A stretch of 64,000 bases of DNA from Bog-473 sp963766995 (GTDB taxonomy: Bacteria > Actinomycetota > Acidimicrobiia > Acidimicrobiales > RAAP-2). The position numbers were made by a program, and so were the translations under genes. The stretch spans positions 558,001 through 622,000 of the forward strand of contig CAVYCE010000003.1 in the NCBI GenBank assembly GCA_963766995.1. Reading direction: 5' to 3'. Under the pieces are notes generated by a model. It saw nothing but the letters and a program-made list of their open reading frames with translations, ran no database searches and was not told the DNA's origin. Positions 25,387 through 32,757 of this stretch are shown in pieces (within the stretch, counting starts at the first letter, position 1; each line of letters starts with the position of its first letter).

Positions 25387-25911
25387 ATGGCACGGGCAAA
25401 GAAGCAGATTGCCAAGCGGGCTGCGGCCCGCGATGAGCGAGGGAGCGACCGGACGGTCGCCACCAATCGGCGCGCCCGCCGAGAATACGAATTCATCGAA
25501 ACCTTCGAGGCCGGCATCGTCCTACAAGGCTCAGAGGTGAAGTCGCTCCGCGAAGGCAAAGCCCAACTCTCCGAGGCCTATGCCCGGGTCGACGCCGGCG
25601 AGATGTGGTTGTTCCAAATGCACATCCCACCATGGCAGTACGCCACCGGCTTCGGGGCGCACGACCCCGATCGGAAGCGCAAGCTCCTGTTGCATCGGGG
25701 CGAGATCGACGAGCTGCAGGGCAAGACCCAGCAACAGCAACTCACACTGATTCCGGTCCAGCTGTACTTCAAAGATGGGCGGGCCAAGCTCGAGATTGCC
25801 CTGGCCAAGGGCCGCCGTCTCTACGACAAGCGCAATCTCCTCATGTCCCGTGATGCCGAGCGGGAAGCGGCCCGTGCCATCAAAGAAGTCAACCACTGGG
25901 GTGGCGCCTGA
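25387..25911 (+). CDS. smpB: SmpB, tmRNA-binding protein
   Basis: A 174-residue partner of tmRNA in trans-translation, which rescues stalled ribosomes and tags the unfinished protein. TNRRARREYEFIETFEAGIVL, GSEVKSLREGKAQLSEAY and the C-terminal GRRLYDKRNLLMSRDAEREAARA (shown in part) are the conserved segments. ATG 25387 follows CGGAG. The N-terminal extension AKKQIAKRAAARDERGSDR is Lys/Arg-rich. The gene lies 69 bp upstream of ssrA and 25 bp from the divergent mec gene. Confidence 0.96.
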   Translation: MARAKKQIAKRAAARDERGSDRTVATNRRARREYEFIETFEAGIVLQGSEVKSLREGKAQLSEAYARVDAGEMWLFQMHIPPWQYATGFGAHDPDRKRKLLLHRGEIDELQGKTQQQQLTLIPVQLYFKDGRAKLEIALAKGRRLYDKRNLLMSRDAEREAARAIKEVNHWGGA

Positions 25912-25979
25912 CCGTTGGTCGCTCAATTGCCCGTAGAATGTGTCCCTGGCCACCTGGTCAGTGGAGAGTGTCCCACCAT

Positions 25980-26322
25980 GGGGGTGATTGGCTTCGATTT
26001 CGTTCGTTGAGGTAGGAGAAGCGAGCCGTGGTCTCCGGAACCACGTTAAAGAGCCGGAACCAAAAATAAATGCCGAGCCTCAGCTCGCACTCGCTGCTTA
26101 AGTAGCGACGTTCACCCGGTCTCAGCCCTGCGGATCGGAATGTGGACGCCATTAAGTAGGGCTTACCTATGGTGACGTCAACTAGCCACTAGGGACACCA
26201 AGTTGAATACGGGGCGGCTCAGCCGCCGGCAGTGACGCCGCCCCCGACAATTTTTGCCGGCTGCGCTCGGAGAAGGCCTACTAAAGCTACGAAAGACGCG
26301 GGTTCGAATCCCGCCACCTCCA
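25980..26322 (+). ncRNA. ssrA: tmRNA (ssrA)
   Basis: The 5' end GGGGGUG pairs perfectly with CACCUCC near the 3' end, giving the 7-bp acceptor stem. The region carries the T-arm GGGTTCGAATCCC and a discriminator A, with CCA not encoded. The resume frame at 26072-26101 reads GCC to TAA and encodes AEPQLALAA, ending in the standard ALAA degradation signal; with the charged alanine the tag is ten residues. About 343 nt long, as expected for actinobacteria. A TAGAAT box at 25934-25939 may be the promoter -10. Confidence 0.93.
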
Positions 26323-26356
26323 CTCGGCGTGACCCCATACGAACCGGGGTCCCACA

Positions 26357-26382
26357 GGCCCGGGCCAGCGATGGCCCGGGCC
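26357..26382 (+). terminator. Strong GC hairpin downstream of ssrA
   Basis: GGCCCGGGCC occurs twice around the loop AGCGAT, giving a 10-bp GC stem 34 bases past the tmRNA end. No T-run follows. It probably ends ssrA transcription and also blocks read-through from the convergent gene at 26410. Confidence 0.55.
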
Positions 26383-26409
26383 GCTTCGCATCAGAATCTA
26401 TTTCAGGCG

Positions 26410-26961
26410 TTACGTGCTGGGGCAGCCTGCCGGCAACGCCAAAAAGTCCAATCGATTGGAGTAGCTCGGCCCCGCCAGCAAATCAGAGACCCCGCTGTAC
26501 CCAGCTGACATTTCGGTAGGACCGCAGGTCCCGTTGGTCATCACGAACTTGACCGATGCGGTGCAGGTCTCCTGCCAGAGACCACCAATGGAAGGAAGCC
26601 CGAGGAGGCAGTTGGAAAGCGTCTTGTTCTGAGGTGTGTAGTAACTCTCGCTGTATCCTCCGCCGGGAACAGGGGTGTATTCGGTTTCAGAGAACGTGAC
26701 CTGACCAGAAGGCGTAATGAGTAACCCCTTCACCAGTTCCAAGGTGACCGTCGCGGTAAGTGTCGTTGACTCCACCCCTGCTATTGCGACCGGCGGGGTA
26801 TCGGTAACGGATGTCGTGGTCGAAAGACCTACGAGACCCTCAGTGAGACTGCCGATGGAGTCAGCTCCGGCGCTGTTCAATCCAATGAATGTTCCCCCAA
26901 ATGATCCGACGAGTAGACCAAGGGCTATCGCCGCTCCACCTATCTTGAATCTTGAACGCAT
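26410..26961 (-). CDS. Secreted protein of unknown function, Ig-like repeat
   Basis: A 183-residue exported protein. The N-terminus has basic residues, then a hydrophobic stretch AAIALGLLVGSFGGTFIGL and a likely cut after SAGA. The middle (TTLTATVTLEL then GQVTFSETEY) resembles a bacterial Ig-like beta repeat. It holds four cysteines that could form disulfides. AAAGGAGA upstream of the ATG is a good ribosome site. No family is recognised. Confidence 0.6.
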   Translation of the reverse strand: MRSRFKIGGAAIALGLLVGSFGGTFIGLNSAGADSIGSLTEGLVGLSTTTSVTDTPPVAIAGVESTTLTATVTLELVKGLLITPSGQVTFSETEYTPVPGGGYSESYYTPQNKTLSNCLLGLPSIGGLWQETCTASVKFVMTNGTCGPTEMSAGYSGVSDLLAGPSYSNRLDFLALPAGCPST

Positions 26962-27172
26962 TGAAATCTCCTTTGCTACTTGGAAGCCCCCATGGGCACC
27001 GAAGGCAGATTAGCAACCCCCGTTTGAGCACGCTGGTTTGCAGACAAGATCAGCAATTACTGAGGTTTCTCCTCGAATTTTGTGAGGCAGAACGGTGTTC
27101 CAGCGTGATCGTTACGTGGCACACCCTGAGATAGCTTCGGATGCCCACTGATGCCGAGGAGCGGGGAGCCGA

Positions 27173-28570
27173 ATGGGATTGCACCGCAATACGACCGCGT
27201 CGTTGCTGGCTCTCGCTCTGGGTGTTGTTGGGCTTGTGGTTGGCTCGCCGGGGACGTCGGCAGCATCAACGCAATCACCGGAGCGGGCACCCATGACCAC
27301 GTGCTTGCTGCCTTCTTCGGGGATCAGCTTCCGCCAGGCCACGCCTGCTCAAGAGGACCTCAACGCAGCCGATGTCTCTGCAGCTGTTGCCTATGCCGAC
27401 ACGCACCTTCGGGCTTCGGTGCAGATTTTCCGCAACAACTGCGAAGTGGATGAGGGCATTCTCAATCCGGTCACCGATGACATCCCGTGGGAGATCTTTA
27501 GTTCCACCAAGAGCGTGATCTCAATTCTGGCTGGCATCGCCTTTGACCAACACAAACTGGCTCTGAATGACCCCATCGGCACGTTCCTGCCCACTGGGCC
27601 GGGCTGGGGAGACGCCGCCCATAGAGCCATCACCATCCGTGACCTGCTGACCGAGACGGCAGGTCTCAGAGAGTCCATCCTCACTGAATTCGCGTCGATC
27701 GGGACTGATCCGAACATTGTCCAGGAGGCCCTGGCTCAACCATTGGTGCACAAGCCAGGCACATACTTCGAGTACACCCAACGCGTGCCGGATCTGCTGG
27801 CCTACGTCGTCCAGAGAGCGGTAGGTGAGGATCTCCAGGCCTTCGCGCAGAAGTATCTCTTTTCACCGATCGGCATTCCTTCGAACAGCTACATATGGCT
27901 GCGCGACCGGTCGGGCGATACCTACGGATACGCCAACCTCTTCATTCCACCGGTCCAATTCGCCAAGCTTGGATTGCTGATGCAGAACGACGGAAGCTGG
28001 AATGGACATCAACTGCTTTCCACCAACTACATCAACCAGCTCCGTACGCCGACCTCCACCAATAAATGTTACGGATTTCTCTTTTGGGTCAATGGAGGTC
28101 CCACTTGCACCAGTGCCAACATCCCGGCCGCCCAAACCGTCGATCGGGAGCTGATCGCCACCGCACCCTCGGATCTGTTCGCCATGGTCGGCGCACTCCA
28201 ACAGAACAACTTCATGATTCCGAGCTTGCACATGACCATCACGTGGACAGGTGTGCTCGGAGACACCACTCCCAATCTGGCCGGACTTCTCAGTGCTTCA
28301 GGAGCTGCCTCGGATCTTTATTACAACTTCTTCCGCATCCTGATGAGCGGAGTCGAGGACGTACACGTTCCGGATCCCGGCCCGTATACGGCACCTCCTG
28401 AAGACTTCAACCTCGATCCACTCAACTACCTCAGTCCGTTCGAATTGTTGACCGATTACTTCCCGAACACGAACTGCAACGTCATCTTCTGTGACGGAAC
28501 TATTCCATCGGAAGGCACAGCGGAGAATCTCAACGCAGTGACGAACTACGTGGGCCAGTTCCGACCCTGA
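27173..28570 (+). CDS. Secreted beta-lactamase-family serine hydrolase
   Basis: A 465-residue exported protein: a signal peptide ends near the Ala-Ser after LVVGSPGTSAA (about residue 30). The SxxK catalytic motif reads SSTK (IFSSTKS). The second motif, usually YxN, here reads YTQ in FEYTQRVPDL, so Asn is replaced by Gln. It has SPIGIPSNSYIWLRD and NLFIPPVQFAKLGLL as in 6-aminohexanoate-dimer hydrolase and esterase relatives. Four or more Cys lie in the mature part. GGGGAG precedes ATG 27173. The substrate is unknown. Confidence 0.82.
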   Translation: MGLHRNTTASLLALALGVVGLVVGSPGTSAASTQSPERAPMTTCLLPSSGISFRQATPAQEDLNAADVSAAVAYADTHLRASVQIFRNNCEVDEGILNPVTDDIPWEIFSSTKSVISILAGIAFDQHKLALNDPIGTFLPTGPGWGDAAHRAITIRDLLTETAGLRESILTEFASIGTDPNIVQEALAQPLVHKPGTYFEYTQRVPDLLAYVVQRAVGEDLQAFAQKYLFSPIGIPSNSYIWLRDRSGDTYGYANLFIPPVQFAKLGLLMQNDGSWNGHQLLSTNYINQLRTPTSTNKCYGFLFWVNGGPTCTSANIPAAQTVDRELIATAPSDLFAMVGALQQNNFMIPSLHMTITWTGVLGDTTPNLAGLLSASGAASDLYYNFFRILMSGVEDVHVPDPGPYTAPPEDFNLDPLNYLSPFELLTDYFPNTNCNVIFCDGTIPSEGTAENLNAVTNYVGQFRP

Positions 28571-28618
28571 GACCGCAATCAATGCGGCGCCGCCTGAGCG
28601 CCCGAACGTTGCTCTCGG

Positions 28619-31228
28619 TTATTTGAAGAAACGGCGCAGCTCGTCGGCCATCTCGGCTCGCACAGGGGCACCGGATATGACGACGTCGACCATGGTGATT
28701 GACGTATGCGTGTGACCTCGGGCCGTGATGTGGGTCGCCCGAGTACCTGCCTCATTGAGTGCGGCGGCATAGGCAGCTCCCTCGTCCCGAAGAGGATCGA
28801 ACTGTGCTGTCACGATCATGGCCGGCGGAAGGTCCGACAAATCTCCCCGGATCGGCGAGGCACGCGGATCGCTCCGACTTTCCTCATCGGCATACTGATC
28901 CCAGAACCAGCGCATGAGCGACGCCGTGAGGAAATAGCCTTCGCCATTTTCAGCGTAGGAAGGACGGCTGAAATCGGCATCGGTCACCGGAGTGAGCAGC
29001 AGTTGTCCGCTGATGTGTGGTCCGCCGGCGTCGCGTGCCATCTGACACACCACTGCGGCCAGATTCCCTCCGGCACTCCATCCGGCCACGGCGAGCTGTC
29101 CGGGGGCACCGCCTAGCTCGGCGGCATTGTCTGAGATCCACTCCAGTGCCGCCCAGGCGTCGTCGACGGCCGAAGGGAAGCGAGATTCCGGGGCGTGCCG
29201 GTAGTTGACCGATATGACGACGCAGTCCGCACGATCACACAGGTCGCGGCAGAGGGAGTTATCAGTCACGTGATTTCCGATGGTCCAGCCCCCACCGTGG
29301 AAATAGGCCACCAGAGGATGCGGTCCGATGGAAGCCGGGCGGTAAAGCCGATACTCCAGTGCTCCGCCAGGTCCTGGAAACTCGCCGTCGATGATCTGGC
29401 CAACTTCAGGCCCCGGTGGAGACTGAGCCGCGGCGATCTCCATGAAGGCACGGGCGCCTTCGGCACCAATGGTCTCCAGTGGTGGGACGCCCAACAGGGC
29501 CAGTGTCTCGAGAACCAACTGGGCGTCGGGCTGCAAGCGACGAACGACGCCGTCATTGCAGACCGTGCCGTTGGGGCCAGAGAAAGTGAAGCCGAGATAA
29601 CCCTTGGCCACGATTTCGTCGCAGGCGGCCCGGTAGAAGTCGACTCCGCCCCCGTAGGGCATGAATACCCTCGGCTTGCCGGGAATGTTGGCGCCCATGT
29701 ACCAAGAGTCCGTACCCTCGGCCAACGACAGGGACGCGCAGTCCTGCACATGTTGATTCCATCCGGCCTCGGCCACTGGCGTGGGCTCAACGGCATCAAA
29801 CCCTTGCTGGCGCATGTAGTCGAGGCAATCGGCAATCCAGTCCACGTGTTGCTCAATTGAGACAACCATGTTGGAGAGGACGGAAGGGCTTCCCGGGCCG
29901 GTTACGGCAAAGAGGTTGGGAAAACCCTCGGTGGTCAGACCCAAGTAGGTCGATGGCCCATGGGCCCATCTCTCCTTGAGGGTCGTTCCGTCCCGGCCCG
30001 TGATGTCCACCGATACGAGTGGCCCGGTCATGGCATCAAATCCAGTGGCGAACACGATGGCATCAAAGGTCAGCGATTCGTTGTCAGTGTCCACTCCTGA
30101 TTCGGTGATGGACACAATCGGGTGTTTCTTGAGATTGATCAACTTCACGTGCGGAAGGTTGAACGTCTGGAAGTAGTTGGTGTCGAGGCAAGGTCGTTTG
30201 GTGCCGAAGGGATAGTCCTTGGGACACAGATCTTCAGCGACTTCCGGGTCCCCCACAACGGAGCGGATCTTCTCTCGCAGCATGTCCGCCACAATCTCGT
30301 TTGAAGCGAGATTGAAGCTTTGATCGGCGAAGACGCCCAGAATGGGAAACAGCTCACCAAGCTCCCACGCGTCTTCGAAACGCTGGCGCCTGACCTCGTC
30401 GTCGGCCAACACACCCATGATGGTGGTGACTTCGCCCGGCACCCCACCTCGGGACAAGCGGGCTGACGCCCGGTACGCGTCTCGGTCCTTGGCGATCTCG
30501 GCCAGACGCTCCGCCGACGGTGGACCGTTGTGCGCTGGGATGGAGAAGTTTGCCGTTCGTTGGAACACGGTGACCTGAGCCGCTTCCTGCGATATAAGAG
30601 GGATGCTCTGAATGCCCGATGAGCCCGTCCCAATGACCGCCACTCGTTGACCGGTGAAGTCGACCCCTTGGTGGGGCCACTGGCTGGTGAAGTAGACACC
30701 GCCGCCGAATCGCTCAACGCCCTCGATGTCGGGCGTCTTCGGGGCCGAAAGGCAACCGCTCGCCATAATGAAATATCGGCAGGACACTTCTTCACCTTGG
30801 TCTGTCGTGACATGCCACCGATGCAGTGCCGGATTCCATGCCGCACTCTTGATCCGGGTGTTGAAGCTGATGTGACGACGGAGGTCGTAACGCTCGGTGA
30901 CGTGTTCGAGATAGGCGAGGATCTCGGGCTGGGTGGCGTATTTCTCTGACCAGGTCCACTCCTGTTCGAGCTCCGGATCAAAGCTGTAGCTGTAGTCAGT
31001 GGTGGGGATGTCACATCGGGCACCTGGGTAACGGTTCCAGTACCAGGTGCCGCCTACGTCACCGGCGCCCTCGAAACCAACCACGGAAAGACCGAGCTGC
31101 CGCAAGCGGTGGATCAGATAGAGCCCAGAGAATCCAGCCCCGACCACCACGACATCCGGACCCGCCGCTTCAACTGTGGATCCGCTCACTTCAGCTACCC
31201 CCTCGGTCGCCTGTGCCCTGCTGCCCAT
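28619..31228 (-). CDS. Baeyer-Villiger monooxygenase fused to alpha/beta-hydrolase esterase
   Basis: A single 869-residue chain with two enzymes. Residues 1-555 are a type I BVMO: FAD motif GAGFSG (30-35), NADPH motif GTGSSG (200-205), and a fingerprint at 174-185 reading FGGGVYFTSQWP. The normal fingerprint His is Phe180. Residues 610-869 are an HSL-type esterase: HGGGW (644-648), Ser718 in GWSAGG, Asp811 in FDPLRDE, and a His in GHTHTS. The chain could turn a ketone into an ester or lactone and then hydrolyse it. A GTG at 31189 with a better ribosome site may be the true start. Divergent from PhyH. Confidence 0.9.
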   Translation of the reverse strand: MGSRAQATEGVAEVSGSTVEAAGPDVVVVGAGFSGLYLIHRLRQLGLSVVGFEGAGDVGGTWYWNRYPGARCDIPTTDYSYSFDPELEQEWTWSEKYATQPEILAYLEHVTERYDLRRHISFNTRIKSAAWNPALHRWHVTTDQGEEVSCRYFIMASGCLSAPKTPDIEGVERFGGGVYFTSQWPHQGVDFTGQRVAVIGTGSSGIQSIPLISQEAAQVTVFQRTANFSIPAHNGPPSAERLAEIAKDRDAYRASARLSRGGVPGEVTTIMGVLADDEVRRQRFEDAWELGELFPILGVFADQSFNLASNEIVADMLREKIRSVVGDPEVAEDLCPKDYPFGTKRPCLDTNYFQTFNLPHVKLINLKKHPIVSITESGVDTDNESLTFDAIVFATGFDAMTGPLVSVDITGRDGTTLKERWAHGPSTYLGLTTEGFPNLFAVTGPGSPSVLSNMVVSIEQHVDWIADCLDYMRQQGFDAVEPTPVAEAGWNQHVQDCASLSLAEGTDSWYMGANIPGKPRVFMPYGGGVDFYRAACDEIVAKGYLGFTFSGPNGTVCNDGVVRRLQPDAQLVLETLALLGVPPLETIGAEGARAFMEIAAAQSPPGPEVGQIIDGEFPGPGGALEYRLYRPASIGPHPLVAYFHGGGWTIGNHVTDNSLCRDLCDRADCVVISVNYRHAPESRFPSAVDDAWAALEWISDNAAELGGAPGQLAVAGWSAGGNLAAVVCQMARDAGGPHISGQLLLTPVTDADFSRPSYAENGEGYFLTASLMRWFWDQYADEESRSDPRASPIRGDLSDLPPAMIVTAQFDPLRDEGAAYAAALNEAGTRATHITARGHTHTSITMVDVVISGAPVRAEMADELRRFFK

Positions 31229-31359
31229 TGCATGGCAGCGGGACGAATTATGCCTGAATCTTGTCCAGCCAGACCTGGGTCCTCATGCTGGCGGTTATCC
31301 CGGGAGCACCATGCGATTATCCAGAGCGCCGTGGCCCACACTTGCGGCAGAATCAGGGC

Positions 31360-32205
31360 GTGTTGACACGCAAATCGGGCTATCTCAGGCCTCGGAAGGC
31401 CCCCGTTCCAGATGCTTCCAATCAGCTCCAGGATGACGGGTACACGATCATCCCCCAGGTGTTGGGCGAGGAAGAGGTCGCAGCCCTCATTGTTGAAGTC
31501 AAGCGCGTCTTTGACGAGTACCCGCCCGATGTCCGTGACGACAACGACACCGAAGAACGCCAAGCGCCGTTCCGCTACGAAATGCTGAACCGAAGTGGAC
31601 TTGTGCAGCAGACCATCGGGCACCCTCGAATACTCGAGACGATCGAACCGCTCCTTGGAGAGGATTGCCACGTCATTGCCAACACGACGTGGTGGCAGCC
31701 GTCCGGCAGCAACGATCACCTGGGCCGCTTCTGGCATATCGATGGTGGTCCGCATATCCCCCGGGACCCCAGCATCCCCTGGGACAGCCGGATCCCGTAC
31801 CCGATCTTTGCCATCGCCGCCCACATCTATCTCTGGGATTGTCCCGTTGAAGCTGGCGCCACCGGCGTGATCCCAGGAAGCCACACGTCAGGTCAGCCAC
31901 CGCCGTTCGAACGGCTGGCCGACGAGACGCTGTCATGGGAAGGCCGGCCTGCGATCCCAGTGGTGGCTCAGGCAGGCGACGTGGCCCTTTTCGTCTCTGA
32001 CATCTGGCACCGCCGTCTACCCCCGGGCGATCATGATCCTGGTCGGATGTTCATCCAGTGTCACTACGGACGCCGTGACATTGCCCAACGTATCCGTCCC
32101 ACATCATCGGTAAATCACCTCAGTCCGGAAACGTTGTCCCGGGCCGAGTCGGACCGCGAGAAGACGTTGGTCGGCTACCACCAACCCGGCTTTTACGACG
32201 GCTGA
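31360..32205 (+). CDS. Phytanoyl-CoA dioxygenase (PhyH) family protein
   Basis: A 281-residue Fe(II)/2-oxoglutarate dioxygenase of the PhyH family. The double-stranded beta-helix has the metal HxD in FWHIDGG and the distal His in GVIPGSHTSG or IWHRRLPPGDHD, and ends RMFIQCHYGRRDIA. It hydroxylates a small organic substrate. GTG 31360 is used because the frame is open further upstream without similarity. It lies between the divergent BVMO-esterase and the interrupted epoxide-hydrolase-like gene, 15 bp upstream of the latter. Confidence 0.85.
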   Translation: MLTRKSGYLRPRKAPVPDASNQLQDDGYTIIPQVLGEEEVAALIVEVKRVFDEYPPDVRDDNDTEERQAPFRYEMLNRSGLVQQTIGHPRILETIEPLLGEDCHVIANTTWWQPSGSNDHLGRFWHIDGGPHIPRDPSIPWDSRIPYPIFAIAAHIYLWDCPVEAGATGVIPGSHTSGQPPPFERLADETLSWEGRPAIPVVAQAGDVALFVSDIWHRRLPPGDHDPGRMFIQCHYGRRDIAQRIRPTSSVNHLSPETLSRAESDREKTLVGYHQPGFYDG

Positions 32206-32220
32206 TCCTGGCAAATCGCC

Positions 32221-32610
32221 TTGTCGACCCCATTTGAGACCGTCGGCGAATTCATCGATGTTTCTATACGAGCGTGGTCCAGCACTGACACTGCGCCGCT
32301 GGGACGCTTCTTTAACGATGCGTCGGTGAACCAGAACATGCCCATGGACGCAGTGGTGGGCCGCGACGCCATTCTGATGGAACTGACCAACTTCATCGCT
32401 ATGGGCGGAGATGTCGAGGTCGAGATCAGCCACCTCATGACCGATGGGCGATAGGTGATGACCGAGCGAATCGACCATTTCTCCAAGGGAGGTCAGACCG
32501 TTTCATTACCCGTCATGGGCATCTTCGATGTGCAGGACGGCGTCTTTGCCGCGTGGCGCGACTATTTCGACCTCAGTCAATTCACCTCGGCCGTGGCTGA
32601 CCTCTTGTGA
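32221..32610 (+). pseudogene. Limonene-1,2-epoxide-hydrolase-like, interrupted by in-frame TAG
   Basis: From TTG 32221 one frame reads TVGEFIDVSIRAWSSTDTAP, NQNMPMDAVVGRDAI and MTDGR, then TAG (32452-32454), then VMTERIDHF, LPVMGIFDVQDGVFAAWRDY and DLSQFTSAVADLL to TGA. The two halves match the N- and C-terminal parts of the LEH fold (SnoaL-like), with R-x-D in ERID and the Asp of WRDYFD kept. The Tyr of the usual YxN is Asn. A GTG and ATG right after the TAG could restart translation, so a split two-chain product is possible. Confidence 0.78.
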
Positions 32611-32757
32611 TGCGTCACCGCACCTCTCCTGCCCCTGCCTCTTGACCGACATGGGAGATCCGAGAACTGATTGCATCCATGGAGCACCTTTCTGTCGCAG
32701 ATTTGGTCCACACTTCCTGCTGAGTAGGGACAGGCACGACCTCGCTAACCTTTCGTG

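Noticed and set aside
26281..26322. tRNA-like T-arm and acceptor sequence
   Set aside because: It is the 3' end of tmRNA and pairs with its 5' end at 25980; it is not a separate tRNA.
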